From: Streptomyces lunaelactis
GTDB taxonomy: Bacteria; Actinomycetota; Actinomycetes; Streptomycetales; Streptomycetaceae
Assembly (NCBI RefSeq): GCF_003054555.1
Contig: NZ_CP026304.1
Coordinates: 5,952,001 to 6,016,000 of the forward strand
Length of the DNA stretch: 64,000 bases
Direction of reading: 5' to 3'
A program made the position numbers and the translations under genes. This document shows, piece after piece, positions 42,004 to 51,579 of this stretch. The notes under the pieces were generated by a model. The model was not told the origin of the DNA, did not search any database, and saw nothing but the letters and a program-made list of their open reading frames with translations. The first letter of the stretch is position 1. The number at the start of each line of letters is the position of its first letter.

Positions 42004-43785
42004 GTGACAACCCATCGCACGTCGAAGCGCAGGCTTGCCGCAGGCACGGCTGTCGTGCTCGCGGCCCTGCTGACCACCACCGCATGTGGCGGCAACGGCA
42101 AGGACGACAAGGAGGACGGCGCAGGCAAGGCCCCCGGCTTCAACGCCGGCATCAACAAGGTCGCCAACGCCTCCGACAAAAAGGGCGGCACGCTGAAGTT
42201 CGTCGGCACGCAGGACGCCGACTCGTGGGACCCGCAGCGCGGTTACTACGGCTTCATGTGGGACTTCGCCCGCTACTACACCCGCCAGCTCGTCAGCTTC
42301 AAGCCGGAGGCGGGTCAGGCCAGCACCGAGCTCGTGCCGGACCTCGCGACCGCGAACGCCGAGATCTCGGACGGCGGCAAGACCTACAAGTACACCCTCA
42401 AGGACGGTGTCACGTGGGAGGACGGCTCGCCCGTCACCTCGCAGGACATCAAGTACGGCATCGAGCGCACCTGGGCCCAGGACGTCATCTCCGGCGGCCC
42501 GGTCTACCTGAGCCAGGTCCTCGACCCGAAGACCGAGTACAAGGGTCCCTACAAGGACACCACGCCGGACAAGCTCGGCCTGAAGGCCATCGAGACGCCG
42601 GACGCGAAGACCATCATCTTCAAGCTCCCGAAGCCGAACGGTGACTTCGAGCAGATGCTCGCCATGCCGGCGGCCTCTCCGGTCAAGAAGGAGAAGGACA
42701 CCGCCGCCAAGTACGGCCTGAAGCCCTTCTCCAACGGCCCGTACAAGATCGACTCGTACGCGCCGAACAAGTCGATGACGCTGTCGCGCAACACCAACTG
42801 GAAGCCCGCCACGGACACCATCCGCAAGGCGCTTCCGGACAAGATCACGGTCACCTTCATGGCCAACGCGGACGACATGGACAAGCGCCTGCTCAAGGGT
42901 GACTTCGACGTCGACATCAACGCCACGGGCATCGGTCAGGCCGCTCGTACCACGGCCCTGCGCGAGCACAAGGGCAACCTGGACAACGGCCAGACCGGCT
43001 TCATCCGCTACGCGGTCTTCCCGCAGACGGTCAAGCCGTTCGACAACATCGAGTGCCGCAAGGCAGTCATCTACGCCGCCGACAAGAAGTCGCTGCAGAC
43101 CGCCCGTGGCGGCCCGCAGGCTGGTGGCGACGTCGCCCCGAACATGCTCCCCGCGGGCATCAAGGGTGCGGACCCCACGTACGACCCGTACGAGGTCCTC
43201 AAGAACGACAGCAAGCCGGATCTGACCAAGGCCAAGGCCGCGCTGAAGGCCTGTGGCCAGCCGAACGGCTTCAAGACCACCATCGCGGTGCGTAACAACA
43301 AGCCGGTCGAGGTCGCCACGGCCGTCTCGCTGCAGAACGCGCTGAAGCAGGTCGGCATCGACGCTCAGGTCGACCAGTTCGACGGCGCCCAGACGTCCGG
43401 CATCATCGGTTCGCCGAAGGTCGTCAAGGACAAGGGCTACGGCATCATCATCATGGGCTGGGGCGCGGACTTCCCGACCGGCCAGGGCTTCTCGCAGCCG
43501 CTGGTCGACGGCCGGTTCATCCTGCAGAGCGGTAACAACAACTTCTCCGAGCTCAACGACCCCGCGGTCAACAAGCTCTTCGACGACGCCATCGCCGAGA
43601 CCGACCCGGCCAAGGCCGGCGAGATCTACAAGCAGATGAACCAGAAGGTCTCCGAGGCCGCTGTCTACCTGCCCTTCGTCTACGACAAGACGATCACGTG
43701 GCGCAGCAGCCGACTGACCAACGCCTACACGGCCGACGCCTACAACGGCCGCTACGACTACGCCTCGCTCGGCGTCGTCAAGTAA
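42004..43785 (+). CDS. Peptide ABC importer solute-binding lipoprotein (SBP family 5)
   Basis: GTG 42004 with GGAGG 11 bases upstream gives 593 residues. The signal ends in LTTTAC; the mature part begins with a charged linker (GNGKDDKEDGAGK). SBP_bac_5 features include LKFVGTQDADSWDPQRGYYG near the start, GVTWEDGSPVTSQDIKYGIER, and the FSNGPYKIDSYAPNKSMTL segment. A hairpin immediately downstream (43852-43893) probably allows higher expression than the rest of the operon. Confidence 0.94.
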   Translation: MTTHRTSKRRLAAGTAVVLAALLTTTACGGNGKDDKEDGAGKAPGFNAGINKVANASDKKGGTLKFVGTQDADSWDPQRGYYGFMWDFARYYTRQLVSFKPEAGQASTELVPDLATANAEISDGGKTYKYTLKDGVTWEDGSPVTSQDIKYGIERTWAQDVISGGPVYLSQVLDPKTEYKGPYKDTTPDKLGLKAIETPDAKTIIFKLPKPNGDFEQMLAMPAASPVKKEKDTAAKYGLKPFSNGPYKIDSYAPNKSMTLSRNTNWKPATDTIRKALPDKITVTFMANADDMDKRLLKGDFDVDINATGIGQAARTTALREHKGNLDNGQTGFIRYAVFPQTVKPFDNIECRKAVIYAADKKSLQTARGGPQAGGDVAPNMLPAGIKGADPTYDPYEVLKNDSKPDLTKAKAALKACGQPNGFKTTIAVRNNKPVEVATAVSLQNALKQVGIDAQVDQFDGAQTSGIIGSPKVVKDKGYGIIIMGWGADFPTGQGFSQPLVDGRFILQSGNNNFSELNDPAVNKLFDDAIAETDPAKAGEIYKQMNQKVSEAAVYLPFVYDKTITWRSSRLTNAYTADAYNGRYDYASLGVVK

Positions 43786-43851
43786 AACCCAGTCAATTCA
43801 CGTTCCAGTGCCACACCCGCTAGGCACGAAGGGCAGGTGATGGCCGCGAGC

Positions 43852-43893
43852 GGTGGCCCGGAGCCCTCTCCATAAGAGGGGCCCCGGGCCACC
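43852..43893 (+). terminator. Hairpin between binding-protein and second permease genes
   Basis: GGTGGCCCGGAGCC (43852-43865) pairs with GGCCCCGGGCCACC (43880-43893) with one mismatch. It lies 66 nt after the binding-protein stop. Probably an intra-operon partial terminator or stabiliser that keeps binding-protein mRNA in excess. Confidence 0.75.
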
Positions 43894-43908
43894 GTCGGGC
43901 CAAGCGCA

Positions 43909-44907
43909 GTGCTTGCATATCTCATCAGGCGAATCTTCGCCGTCGTCGTCATGCTGATGGTCATCACTCTGGTGACCTTCGGAATCTTCTTCCTCTTTCC
44001 CAAGATGATCGGGACGGACCCGGCGCTGTACTTCGTCGGCAAGCAGTCCGACCCCGCCGCCATCGAGGGCATCCGGCAGAAGATGGGCCTGGACGACCCG
44101 ATCCTGGTCCAGTTCGGCAAGTTCGTGGTCGGACTGGTGGCCGGGCGTACGTACTCCAACGGTCTCGACGTCACGCAATGCGCCGCGCCCTGCTTCGGGT
44201 ACTCGTTCAAGACCGAGCAGGAGGTCTGGCCGCTGCTGCTCGAGTGGCTGCCGGTCACCCTCTCGCTCGCCGCCGGCGCCGTGGTGCTGTGGGTGGTCGG
44301 TGGTATCTCCGCCGGCATCATCTCGGCCCTCAAGCGCGGTACCCCGCTCGACCGTTCGGTGATGGGCATCGCCCTCAGCGGTGTCTCACTGCCGATCTAC
44401 TTCACCGGCATGCTCGCCCTGGCGCTCTTCTCCGACCAGCTGGGCTGGTTCGGCCGGCCGGACGCTTCGTTCGGCGACGATCCGGCGGCGTGGTTCAACG
44501 GCATGGTCCTGCCATGGGTCAGCCTGGCCTTCCTGTACGCCGCGATGTACGCCCGGCTCACCCGGGCCACCATGCTGGAGGTCCTCAACGAGGACTACAT
44601 CCGTACGGCCCGTGCCAAGGGCCTGACGGAACCCGTGGTGATCGGCAAGCACGCGATGCGGTCGACCATGACCCCGATTCTCACCGTCCTCGGACTGGAC
44701 CTCGGAGCCCTGGTGGGCGGCGCGGTCCTGACCGAGTACACCTTCTCCCTGCACGGCCTCGGCTACAACGCGGTGAGAGCGATCAGTGACCACGATCTTC
44801 CGGTGATCCTCGGAGTCACCCTCATCGCGGCCTTCTTCGTCGTCCTCGCCAATCTCGTCGTGGACCTCATGTACGCAGTGATCGACCCCCGAGTGAGGCT
44901 CTCATGA
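43909..44907 (+). CDS. Peptide ABC importer permease (DppB/OppB type)
   Basis: GTG 43909; 332 residues. The N-terminal helix LAYLIRRIFAVVVMLMVITLVTFGIFFL and the coupling segment RTARAKGLTEPVVIGKHAMR identify the B-type permease. An internal Cys pair (TQCAAPCFG) in the periplasmic loop near residue 85 is a mild oddity. The stop overlaps the next ATG by 4 bp (ATGA). Confidence 0.93.
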   Translation: MLAYLIRRIFAVVVMLMVITLVTFGIFFLFPKMIGTDPALYFVGKQSDPAAIEGIRQKMGLDDPILVQFGKFVVGLVAGRTYSNGLDVTQCAAPCFGYSFKTEQEVWPLLLEWLPVTLSLAAGAVVLWVVGGISAGIISALKRGTPLDRSVMGIALSGVSLPIYFTGMLALALFSDQLGWFGRPDASFGDDPAAWFNGMVLPWVSLAFLYAAMYARLTRATMLEVLNEDYIRTARAKGLTEPVVIGKHAMRSTMTPILTVLGLDLGALVGGAVLTEYTFSLHGLGYNAVRAISDHDLPVILGVTLIAAFFVVLANLVVDLMYAVIDPRVRLS

Positions 44908-46034
44908 CCGCGGTGCCTATCCCGGGCGAGACCCCCGGATCCCCCCTGACGAAGACCGGCGCCGTCGGCGAGCCTGTCTCCGCGGGCTCGGGCCCCTCCA
45001 CCGCCTTCCTCGAAGTACGCGACCTCCAGGTGCACTTCCCCACGGACGACGGCCTGGTGAAGTCCGTCGACGGACTCTCCTTCACGCTGGAGAAAGGCAA
45101 GACCCTCGGCATCGTGGGCGAGTCGGGCTCGGGCAAGTCGGTGACCTCGCTCGGCATCATGGGCCTGCACCGCGTCGGCCAGTACGGCCGGCAGAAGGCC
45201 CACCTCTCCGGTGAGATCTGGCTGAACGGCAAGGAACTGCTGACAGCCGACCCGGACGAGGTACGCCGGCTGCGCGGCCGCGACATGGCGATGATCTTCC
45301 AGGATCCGCTGTCCGCGATGCATCCGTACTTCACCATCGGCAAGCAGATCAGCGAGGCGTACCAGGTCCACAACAAGGTGGACAAGAAGACCGCCGTGAA
45401 GCGGGCCGTCGAGCTGCTGGACCGGGTGGGCATCCCGGAGCCCCAGAAGCGGGTGGACAGCTACCCGCACGAGTTCTCCGGCGGAATGCGCCAGCGCGCG
45501 ATGATCGCGATGGCGCTGGTCAACAACCCCGAGCTGCTCATCGCGGACGAGCCGACCACTGCGCTGGACGTCACCGTCCAGGCGCAGATCCTCGACCTGA
45601 TCCGGGATCTGCAGAAGGAGTTCGGCTCCGCGGTCATCATCATCACCCACGACCTGGGCGTCGTCGCCGAGCTGGCCGACGACATCCTGGTGATGTACGG
45701 CGGCCGCTGCGTCGAGCGCGGTCCGGCCGAGAAGGTCTTCTACGAGCCGCAGCACCCCTACACCTGGGGCCTGCTGGGCTCGATGCCGCGCATCGACCGT
45801 GACCAGACCGAGCGCCTCATCCCGGTCAAGGGCTCCCCGCCCAGCCTGATCAACATCCCCAGCGGCTGTGCCTTCCACCCGCGTTGCCCGTACGCCGATG
45901 TGCCCAAGGGCGGGATCACCCGCACCGAGCGCCCAGACCTGCGGGAGGTGGGCAGCCGGCACCACTCGGCCTGCCACATGTCGCAGGAGGACCGCACGCG
46001 GATCTGGACCGAAGAGATTGCGCCGAAGCTGTGA
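44904..46034 (+). CDS. Peptide ABC importer ATPase (DppD/OppD type)
   Basis: A 376-residue ATPase, coupled to the permease by ATGA. Walker [10 protein letters not shown], signature [15 protein letters not shown], Walker [15 protein letters not shown], and the C-terminal oligopeptide-transporter extension with HPRCPYAD (Cys of the 4Fe-4S-type C-terminal motif). The stop overlaps the next GTG. Confidence 0.95.
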   Translation: MTAVPIPGETPGSPLTKTGAVGEPVSAGSGPSTAFLEVRDLQVHFPTDDGLVKSVDGLSFTLEKGKTLGIVGESGSGKSVTSLGIMGLHRVGQYGRQKAHLSGEIWLNGKELLTADPDEVRRLRGRDMAMIFQDPLSAMHPYFTIGKQISEAYQVHNKVDKKTAVKRAVELLDRVGIPEPQKRVDSYPHEFSGGMRQRAMIAMALVNNPELLIADEPTTALDVTVQAQILDLIRDLQKEFGSAVIIITHDLGVVAELADDILVMYGGRCVERGPAEKVFYEPQHPYTWGLLGSMPRIDRDQTERLIPVKGSPPSLINIPSGCAFHPRCPYADVPKGGITRTERPDLREVGSRHHSACHMSQEDRTRIWTEEIAPKL

Positions 46035-47404
46035 GCGAGACAAAGGATTCCGAGATGACGATCCCGGAGCAGGCCACCTCCTCGCCCGAGCCGCTGCTCA
46101 AGGTCACCGGACTGGTGAAGCACTTCCCGATCACGAAAGGGCTGCTGCGCCGGCAGGCCGGTGCCGTCCAGGCGGTCGACGGCATCAGCTTCGACGTACG
46201 TCCCGGCGAGACGCTCGGCATCGTGGGTGAGTCCGGCTGCGGCAAGTCGACGATGGGCCGGCTCATCACCCGGCTGCTCGAACCGACCGGCGGCAAGATC
46301 GAGTTCGAGGGCAAGGACATCACACACCTCGGTGTCGCGGGCATGCGCCCGATGCGCCGGGACGTCCAGATGATCTTCCAGGACCCGTACGGCTCGCTGA
46401 ACCCGCGTCACACGGTCGGTTCGATCGTCAGCGCGCCGTTCAAGCTGCAGGGCGTCACGCCCGAGGGCGGGATCAAGAAGGAGGTCCAGCGGCTGCTGGG
46501 CCTGGTCGGTCTCAACCCCGAGCACTACAACCGCTACCCGCACGAGTTCTCCGGCGGCCAGCGCCAGCGCATCGGCATCGCGCGCGCTCTCGCGCTGAAG
46601 CCGAAGCTGGTCGTGGCGGACGAGCCCGTCTCGGCGCTGGACGTGTCCATCCAGGCGCAGGTCGTGAACCTGCTGGACGACCTCCAGGACGAGCTGGGCC
46701 TCACGTACGTGATCATCGCCCACGACCTGTCGGTCATCCGGCACGTCTCGGACCGTATCGCGGTGATGTACCTCGGCAAGATCGTCGAGCTGACCGACCG
46801 CAAGTCGCTGTACGAGGCGCCGATGCACCCGTACACCAAGGCGCTGCTCTCCGCGGTGCCGGTGCCGGACCCCCGGCGGAGGGGCGCCAAGAGCGACCGC
46901 ATCCTGCTCAAGGGCGACGTCCCGTCGCCGATCTCCCCGCCGAGCGGCTGCCGGTTCCACACCCGGTGCTGGAAGGCCACGGAGATCTGCAAGACGCAGG
47001 AACCGCCGCTGCTGGCACTGAAGACGGGCCACCAGGTGGCCTGCCACCACCCGGAGAACGCGGAGGACCAGGCACCGGACGACGTGGTGCTGTTGTCGGC
47101 GCGGGAGGCGATCGAGATCGTGTCGGCGACCCCGAAGTCGGCGGAGGCGGAGGCGGCGGCGCCGCTGACGAAGGGTGAGGTTACGCAGGACGCGGTGGTC
47201 CTTGCCGAGGCCGAGACCACCGAGGCCGAGCCTGCTGAGGCCGAGCCTGCTGAGGCCGAGGCTGCTGAGGCCGAGGCTGCCGAAGAGGCGACCACCGAGG
47301 CGGAGGCCACCACGGCCGGCTCCGACGAGTCCGGCTCCGACGAGCCCGGCTCCGAAGGCGAGTCGGCTCCTCCCCGGACCTCGGGGGACATCACCAAGGA
47401 GTAG
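46031..47404 (+). CDS. Peptide ABC importer ATPase (DppF/OppF type) with long acidic repeat tail
   Basis: GTG 46031 overlaps the previous stop; an ATG at 46055 with AAAGGA before it is an alternative. The ATPase core has Walker [10 protein letters not shown], signature [15 protein letters not shown], Walker [15 protein letters not shown] and the Cys segment [13 protein letters not shown]. The tail from about residue 355 on is unusual: it contains [21 protein letters not shown] encoded by four near-identical 15-nt repeats (47222-47281), then an acidic Ser/Glu/Gly/Asp run. Total 457 residues against roughly 330-350 for the core family. Confidence 0.92.
   Translation: MSETKDSEMTIPEQATSSPEPLLKVTGLVKHFPITKGLLRRQAGAVQAVDGISFDVRPGETLGIVGESGCGKSTMGRLITRLLEPTGGKIEFEGKDITHLGVAGMRPMRRDVQMIFQDPYGSLNPRHTVGSIVSAPFKLQGVTPEGGIKKEVQRLLGLVGLNPEHYNRYPHEFSGGQRQRIGIARALALKPKLVVADEPVSALDVSIQAQVVNLLDDLQDELGLTYVIIAHDLSVIRHVSDRIAVMYLGKIVELTDRKSLYEAPMHPYTKALLSAVPVPDPRRRGAKSDRILLKGDVPSPISPPSGCRFHTRCWKATEICKTQEPPLLALKTGHQVACHHPENAEDQAPDDVVLLSAREAIEIVSATPKSAEAEAAAPLTKGEVTQDAVVLAEAETTEAEPAEAEPAEAEAAEAEAAEEATTEAEATTAGSDESGSDEPGSEGESAPPRTSGDITKE
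47222..47281 (+). repeat. Four 15-nt tandem repeats in the OppF-type tail
   Basis: Units GAGGCCGAGCCTGCT at 47222-47236 and 47237-47251, then GAGGCCGAGGCTGCT and ...GCTGCC at 47252-47266 and 47267-47281, encode EAEPA and EAEAA blocks. In-frame repeats of this size can expand or contract by slippage without breaking the gene. Confidence 0.85.
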
Positions 47405-47422
47405 AACCGGCACAATCGTCCG

Positions 47423-48082
47423 GTGCTCCTCGAACTGTTCACGCCCTCCGTCCAGCACGCGCTCGACCTCGCCGGGATCTTCGTCTTCGCGATCTCCGGC
47501 GCACTGCTCGCCGTACGCAAGAATTTCGACGTCTTCGGCATCGCAGTGCTCGCAGAGGTCACCGCGCTGGGCGGAGGGCTTCTCCGTGACCTGATCATCG
47601 GGGCCGTCCCTCCGGCGGCCTTCACCGATACCGGGTACTTCGTGATGCCCCTCGTGGCGACGGTCCTCGTCTTCTTCCTGCACCCGCAGGTCGAGCGCAT
47701 CCAGAACGGCGTGAATGTCTTCGACGCCGCCGGCCTCGGGCTGTTCTGCGTCACCGGCACCACCAAGGCGTACGAGTACGGGCTCGGCCTGACCTACTCC
47801 GCGGTCCTCGGTCTGGCCACCGCCGTCGGCGGCGGTGTGCTGCGGGACGTACTGGCCAACGAGGTGCCCTCGCTGCTGCGCTGGGACCGCGATCTCTACG
47901 CCGTGCCCGCCATCGTCGGAGCGGTCATGGTGGTGCTCTGCATCCAGTTCGACGTACTGAACGCGTTCACCAGCGGGCTCGCCGTGGTGACCGCGTTCGT
48001 CCTGCGCCTGCTCGCGATGCGTTTCCACTGGCGGGCACCCCGCGCCTGGAACCGGCGCTCGTCGGCCGTCGAAGAGGGCTGA
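47423..48082 (+). CDS. TRIC/UPF0126-family membrane protein
   Basis: GTG 47423 gives 219 residues with about seven membrane helices and two glycine-rich repeat motifs: EVTALGGGLLRDLIIG and ATAVGGGVLRDVLANEVP, which mark the duplicated TRIC/YicG fold. Prokaryotic members form trimeric cation channels or, in enterobacteria, act in glycine uptake. It starts 18 nt after the peptide importer operon and may be read with it. Confidence 0.88.
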   Translation: MLLELFTPSVQHALDLAGIFVFAISGALLAVRKNFDVFGIAVLAEVTALGGGLLRDLIIGAVPPAAFTDTGYFVMPLVATVLVFFLHPQVERIQNGVNVFDAAGLGLFCVTGTTKAYEYGLGLTYSAVLGLATAVGGGVLRDVLANEVPSLLRWDRDLYAVPAIVGAVMVVLCIQFDVLNAFTSGLAVVTAFVLRLLAMRFHWRAPRAWNRRSSAVEEG

Positions 48083-48167
48083 GCGGCCCTGGGGAAGTCC
48101 GGGCGGAGACAGCCGGCGGATCCGCAAAAAGCTACCGCTCAGTAATAGTCTGTTGTACGGTGCTGCC

Positions 48168-49016
48168 ATGGCACAGGCAGTTCAGGCAACCATCGGGGAC
48201 AGCGAGTTCGACCGCGACACCGCTGTCACCCCGCGCGCACCGGGCGTCTACGACGCGGAGCTCTCGGCGGGCTGGACGATCATCCACGCCGTCAACGGCG
48301 GCTACCTGCTGGCCCTGCTCGGCCGCGCTCTCGGCGACGCGCTGCCGCACCCCGACCCGTTCACGGTCTCGGCGCACTACCTCACGGCGTCGCAGCCGGG
48401 CCCCGCGGTGATCCGCACCGAGCTCGTCCGCACCGGCCGCACCCTCTCCACCGGCCAGGCCTCCCTCTTCCAGTACGCGGAGGACGGCACCGAGGTCGAG
48501 CGCATTCGCGTGCTCGCCTCGTACGGGGATCTGGACGCGCTGCCGGAGGACGTACGCACGACGGCCGAGCCGCCCGCGATCCCGCCGATGCAGCACTGCC
48601 TCGGCCCGTCCGACGGTCCCGCGGCGAAGATCCCCGGCAGCTCGGCGATCACGGAACGTCTGAACATCAAGCTCGACCCCGCGACCGTCGGCTGGGCGGT
48701 CGGCGCGCCTTCGGGCAAGGGCGAGATGCGCGGCTGGTTGGGGCTCGCCGACGGGCGCGACGCGGACCCCTTCTCGCTGCTGCTCGCGGTCGACGCGATG
48801 CCGCCGACCGCGTTCGAGCTGGGCCTGAAGGGCTGGACGCCCACCGTCGAACTCACCACTCACATCCGCTGCCGCCCGGCCCCGGGACCGCTGCGGGTCG
48901 CCATCACGACCCGCAATCTGGCCGGCGGCTTCCTGGAGGAGGACGCGGAGGTCTGGGACAGCGCGGACCGGCTCGTCGCGCAGTCCCGCCAGCTGGCGAA
49001 GGCGCCGCGCAGCTGA
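48168..49016 (+). CDS. Acyl-CoA thioesterase-type protein (double hotdog)
   Basis: ATG 48168; 282 residues. Pattern of a TesB-like double hotdog: VNGGYLLALLGRAL in the first hotdog, HPDPFTVSAHYLTASQPGPA, and a second hotdog with WLGLADGRDADPFSLLLAVDAMPP and GWTPTVELTTHIRCRP. Probably hydrolyses acyl-CoAs. The TetR gene at 49097-49711 converges on it and is a likely regulator. Confidence 0.85.
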   Translation: MAQAVQATIGDSEFDRDTAVTPRAPGVYDAELSAGWTIIHAVNGGYLLALLGRALGDALPHPDPFTVSAHYLTASQPGPAVIRTELVRTGRTLSTGQASLFQYAEDGTEVERIRVLASYGDLDALPEDVRTTAEPPAIPPMQHCLGPSDGPAAKIPGSSAITERLNIKLDPATVGWAVGAPSGKGEMRGWLGLADGRDADPFSLLLAVDAMPPTAFELGLKGWTPTVELTTHIRCRPAPGPLRVAITTRNLAGGFLEEDAEVWDSADRLVAQSRQLAKAPRS

Positions 49017-49096
49017 ACGCCGCCCGGCACATGCACGATTCCTCATGAACCCGCACTCCGACACCCTCACCACCGCGACGGGCGGGCCGCCGTCCG

Positions 49097-49711
49097 TCAG
49101 TCCAGCCAGTGCCGGCGGCCCAGGCTGACCAGACGCAACTGACGACGGGCGACGGAACTGACCTGCTCCTCGCCCTCGGGGCCGGCCTCCAGGAAGTTCG
49201 AGGCCGTCATCACCATGTGGTCGACGTAGGCGCTCGCGAGCATCCGCAGATCCGCCTCGCTCCATCCCGCCGACTCCGGCTCGTCGGCGAAGGCCGCCGC
49301 CACCTCGTCGGCGAACCGCCGCAGTTGCTCGCCAATGGCCTCGCGCACGGGCTGCACGCCGCCGTGGCGCTCGCGGGCGATGAAGCGGACATGTGCGGGG
49401 GAGGTGCGGACGAGGTCGGAGATCAGCGCGACGGTCCGGTCGATCCGCACCCCGTCGCCGCTCTCGGCCAGCGCCTCGCCGATCATCGCGTGCAGGCTGC
49501 CCAGCGCCTCCTCGACGAGCGCGACGCCGAGGTCGGCCGTGTCCCGGAAGTGCCGGTAGAACGCCGTCGGTGCCACGCCCACGGCCCGGGTCACCTCACG
49601 CAGCCCGAGGCTGCTCAGACTCTGCTCCTCGAGCAGCTGCAGCGCTGCGTCCAGGAGGGCCTGACGGGTCTTCTGTTTCTGGGCCTGACGGATCCCGAGG
49701 GTGTGACTCAT
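49097..49711 (-). CDS. TetR-family regulator (FabR/DesT-like)
   Basis: ATG 49711; 204 residues. Helix-turn-helix: KTRQALLDAALQLLEEQSLSSLGLREVTRAVGVAPTAFYRHF, whose SLSSLGLREV and AFYRHF resemble regulators of unsaturated fatty-acid genes. There is no clear ribosome-binding site, so an upstream ATG (49759) or leaderless translation is possible. It is divergent from the small membrane-protein genes across an inverted repeat (49766-49793). Confidence 0.88.
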   Translation of the reverse strand: MSHTLGIRQAQKQKTRQALLDAALQLLEEQSLSSLGLREVTRAVGVAPTAFYRHFRDTADLGVALVEEALGSLHAMIGEALAESGDGVRIDRTVALISDLVRTSPAHVRFIARERHGGVQPVREAIGEQLRRFADEVAAAFADEPESAGWSEADLRMLASAYVDHMVMTASNFLEAGPEGEEQVSSVARRQLRLVSLGRRHWLD

Positions 49712-49765
49712 GCCATTGAGTAAACAACCGTTCTCCGGAGAAGGGAAGCGTAGACTCATCAGTCA

Positions 49766-49793
49766 GTGAACAGTCGTACTCACAAGTGTTCAC
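49766..49793. promoter_or_regulatory. Candidate TetR operator
   Basis: GTGAACA (49766-49772) and TGTTCAC (49787-49793) form a perfect 7-bp inverted repeat with a 14-nt spacer in the divergent promoter between the TetR gene and the small membrane-protein genes. TetR regulators usually bind such sites and repress the divergent transcript. Confidence 0.6.
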
Positions 49794-49815
49794 CCAAAAT
49801 GAGAAAGGAATGACG

Positions 49816-49968
49816 ATGATCGCCCTCGTCGCAGCGCTTCTCCTTCTGGGAATCATGCTGGGCGCCGTGGCCCAACTTCCCCTCTCCGTCACCTTCGTGG
49901 CCTGCTCCGTCATCGGTGCCTGGCTGCTCGTCTTCGCCGTGCGCGAGCGCCGCGCGCGTCAGCACTGA
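49816..49968 (+). CDS. Small two-helix membrane protein
   Basis: ATG 49816 has GAAAGGA six bases upstream, better placed than the ATG at 49810. The 50-residue product has two hydrophobic segments (IALVAALLLLGIMLGAVA and VTFVACSVIGAWLLVFAV) and a basic tail (RERRARQH). No family recognised. First of two small membrane-protein genes under the divergent TetR operator. Confidence 0.68.
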   Translation: MIALVAALLLLGIMLGAVAQLPLSVTFVACSVIGAWLLVFAVRERRARQH

Positions 49969-49989
49969 CCGGGAAGGAGCCGAACCACC

Positions 49990-50283
49990 ATGCAACTCAC
50001 CGCCACCGCACGCGCCGTCCGGGACACCGGCAGCCCCGAGGGGACCCGCGGGGACGCCGACGGCATGGCCGTCGCCTCCTTCGTCCTCGGCCTCGTCGGC
50101 CTGCTCGTGATGAATATCGTGCTCGGCCCGATCGCCATCGTGCTCGCCGGCCTCGCTCTCTGGCGCCGCACCGCACGCCGCGGCCGCGCCCTGCTCGGAC
50201 TCGCCCTCGGCCTCGCCGACCTGGCCGTTCTCGCCGTACTCGTGACCGTGAACGGAACCGTCGCCTGGGGCATCGGCGGCTGA
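49990..50283 (+). CDS. DUF4190-type small membrane protein
   Basis: ATG 49990; 97 residues, with GGAAGGAG before the start. Hydrophobic pattern [21 protein letters not shown] and [21 protein letters not shown], the two-helix DUF4190 arrangement with a conserved ASxxLG start of helix 1. Function unknown; likely co-transcribed with the preceding small gene. Confidence 0.75.
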   Translation: MQLTATARAVRDTGSPEGTRGDADGMAVASFVLGLVGLLVMNIVLGPIAIVLAGLALWRRTARRGRALLGLALGLADLAVLAVLVTVNGTVAWGIGG

Positions 50284-50404
50284 TCGGCCCCCCTGCCCGC
50301 CCCGCTCCTGCCGCACCAGGAGCGGCCCGGCGCGGACGCCGAAGGCCCATGCACCCCTGCGCCGCGTCCGCGCCCCCGCCAGGCCTCGTAGAATCGTGGC
50401 CACC

Positions 50405-51568
50405 ATGGCTTACCTCGACCACGCTGCGACCACTCCGATGCTGCCGGAGGCCGTCGAGGCGATGACCGCGCAGCTCACCGTCACCGGCAACGCCTCCGCG
50501 CTGCACGCCGCCGGGCGGCGGGCCCGCCGTACCGTCGAGGAGGCCCGCGAGACCCTCGCCGAGGCGCTCGGCGCACGGCCCAGCGAGGTGGTCTTCACCT
50601 CCGGCGGCACCGAGGCCGACAACCTCGCCGTGAAGGGCCTGTACTGGTCGAGACGCGACGCCGACCCGGCCAGGACCCGCGTACTGGCCAGCCCCGTCGA
50701 GCACCACGCCGTCCTCGACGCCGTCGACTGGCTCGGCGAACACGAGGGCGCCACCATCGAGTTCCTGCCGGTCGACGCGTACGGACGGGTGCACCCCGAA
50801 GCCCTGCGCGAGGCCATCGAGCGCAATCCGGACGATGTCGCGCTCGCCACCGTGATGTGGGCCAACAACGAGATCGGCACCATCATGCCGGTCACCGAAC
50901 TCTCCGCCGTGGCAGGGGAGTTCGACGTACCGCTGCACGCCGACGCGGTCCAGGCCTTCGGCCAGCTGGACGTCGACTTCGGTGCGTCGGGACTCGCCGC
51001 GATGACCGTCTCAGGGCACAAGATCGGCGGCCCGTACGGCATCGGCGCGCTGCTGCTCGGCCGCGAGTACAGCCCCGTTCCCGTACTGCACGGCGGCGGC
51101 CAGGAGCGCCACGTACGCTCCGGCACCCTCGACGCCCCCGCGATCGCCTCCTTCGCCGCCGCCGGCCGTATCGCCGCCGAGCGCCGCGAGGACTTCGCCC
51201 GCGAGATCGGCGCGCTGCGCGACCAGCTGGTCGACGCCGTCCGTACGGCAGTGCCGGACGCGATCCTCGGCGGCGACCCGGACGACCGCCTCCCCGCCAA
51301 CGCCCACTTCACCTTCCCGGGCTGCGAGGGCGATTCCCTGCTGCTGCTTCTCGACGCCCAGGGCATCGAGTGCTCCACGGGCTCCGCCTGCACGGCGGGT
51401 GTCGCCCAGCCGAGCCATGTCCTGCTCGCCACCGGCACCCATCCGGACCTGGCGCGCGGGACGTTGCGCTTCAGCCTCGGCCACACCTCGACCAAGGCGG
51501 ATGTGGAGGCGGTCGCGGATGCCATCGGCCCGGCGGTGGAACGGGCCCGTACGGCAGGACTCAGCTAG
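50405..51568 (+). CDS. Cysteine desulfurase (IscS/NifS family)
   Basis: ATG 50405 gives 387 residues; an ATG at 50396 adds three. PLP lysine in [16 protein letters not shown], His in [12 protein letters not shown], and the active-site Cys loop [12 protein letters not shown] with the Arg-rich end RFSLGHTST. It takes sulfur from cysteine. MnmA lies 0.8 kb downstream, so it probably supplies sulfur for tRNA thiolation. Confidence 0.94.
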   Translation: MAYLDHAATTPMLPEAVEAMTAQLTVTGNASALHAAGRRARRTVEEARETLAEALGARPSEVVFTSGGTEADNLAVKGLYWSRRDADPARTRVLASPVEHHAVLDAVDWLGEHEGATIEFLPVDAYGRVHPEALREAIERNPDDVALATVMWANNEIGTIMPVTELSAVAGEFDVPLHADAVQAFGQLDVDFGASGLAAMTVSGHKIGGPYGIGALLLGREYSPVPVLHGGGQERHVRSGTLDAPAIASFAAAGRIAAERREDFAREIGALRDQLVDAVRTAVPDAILGGDPDDRLPANAHFTFPGCEGDSLLLLLDAQGIECSTGSACTAGVAQPSHVLLATGTHPDLARGTLRFSLGHTSTKADVEAVADAIGPAVERARTAGLS

Positions 51569-51579
51569 GGACAAAGACC

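Noticed and set aside
45758..48169. 803-codon minus-strand open frame
   Set aside because: It is antisense to two well-marked ABC ATPase genes and has no domain.
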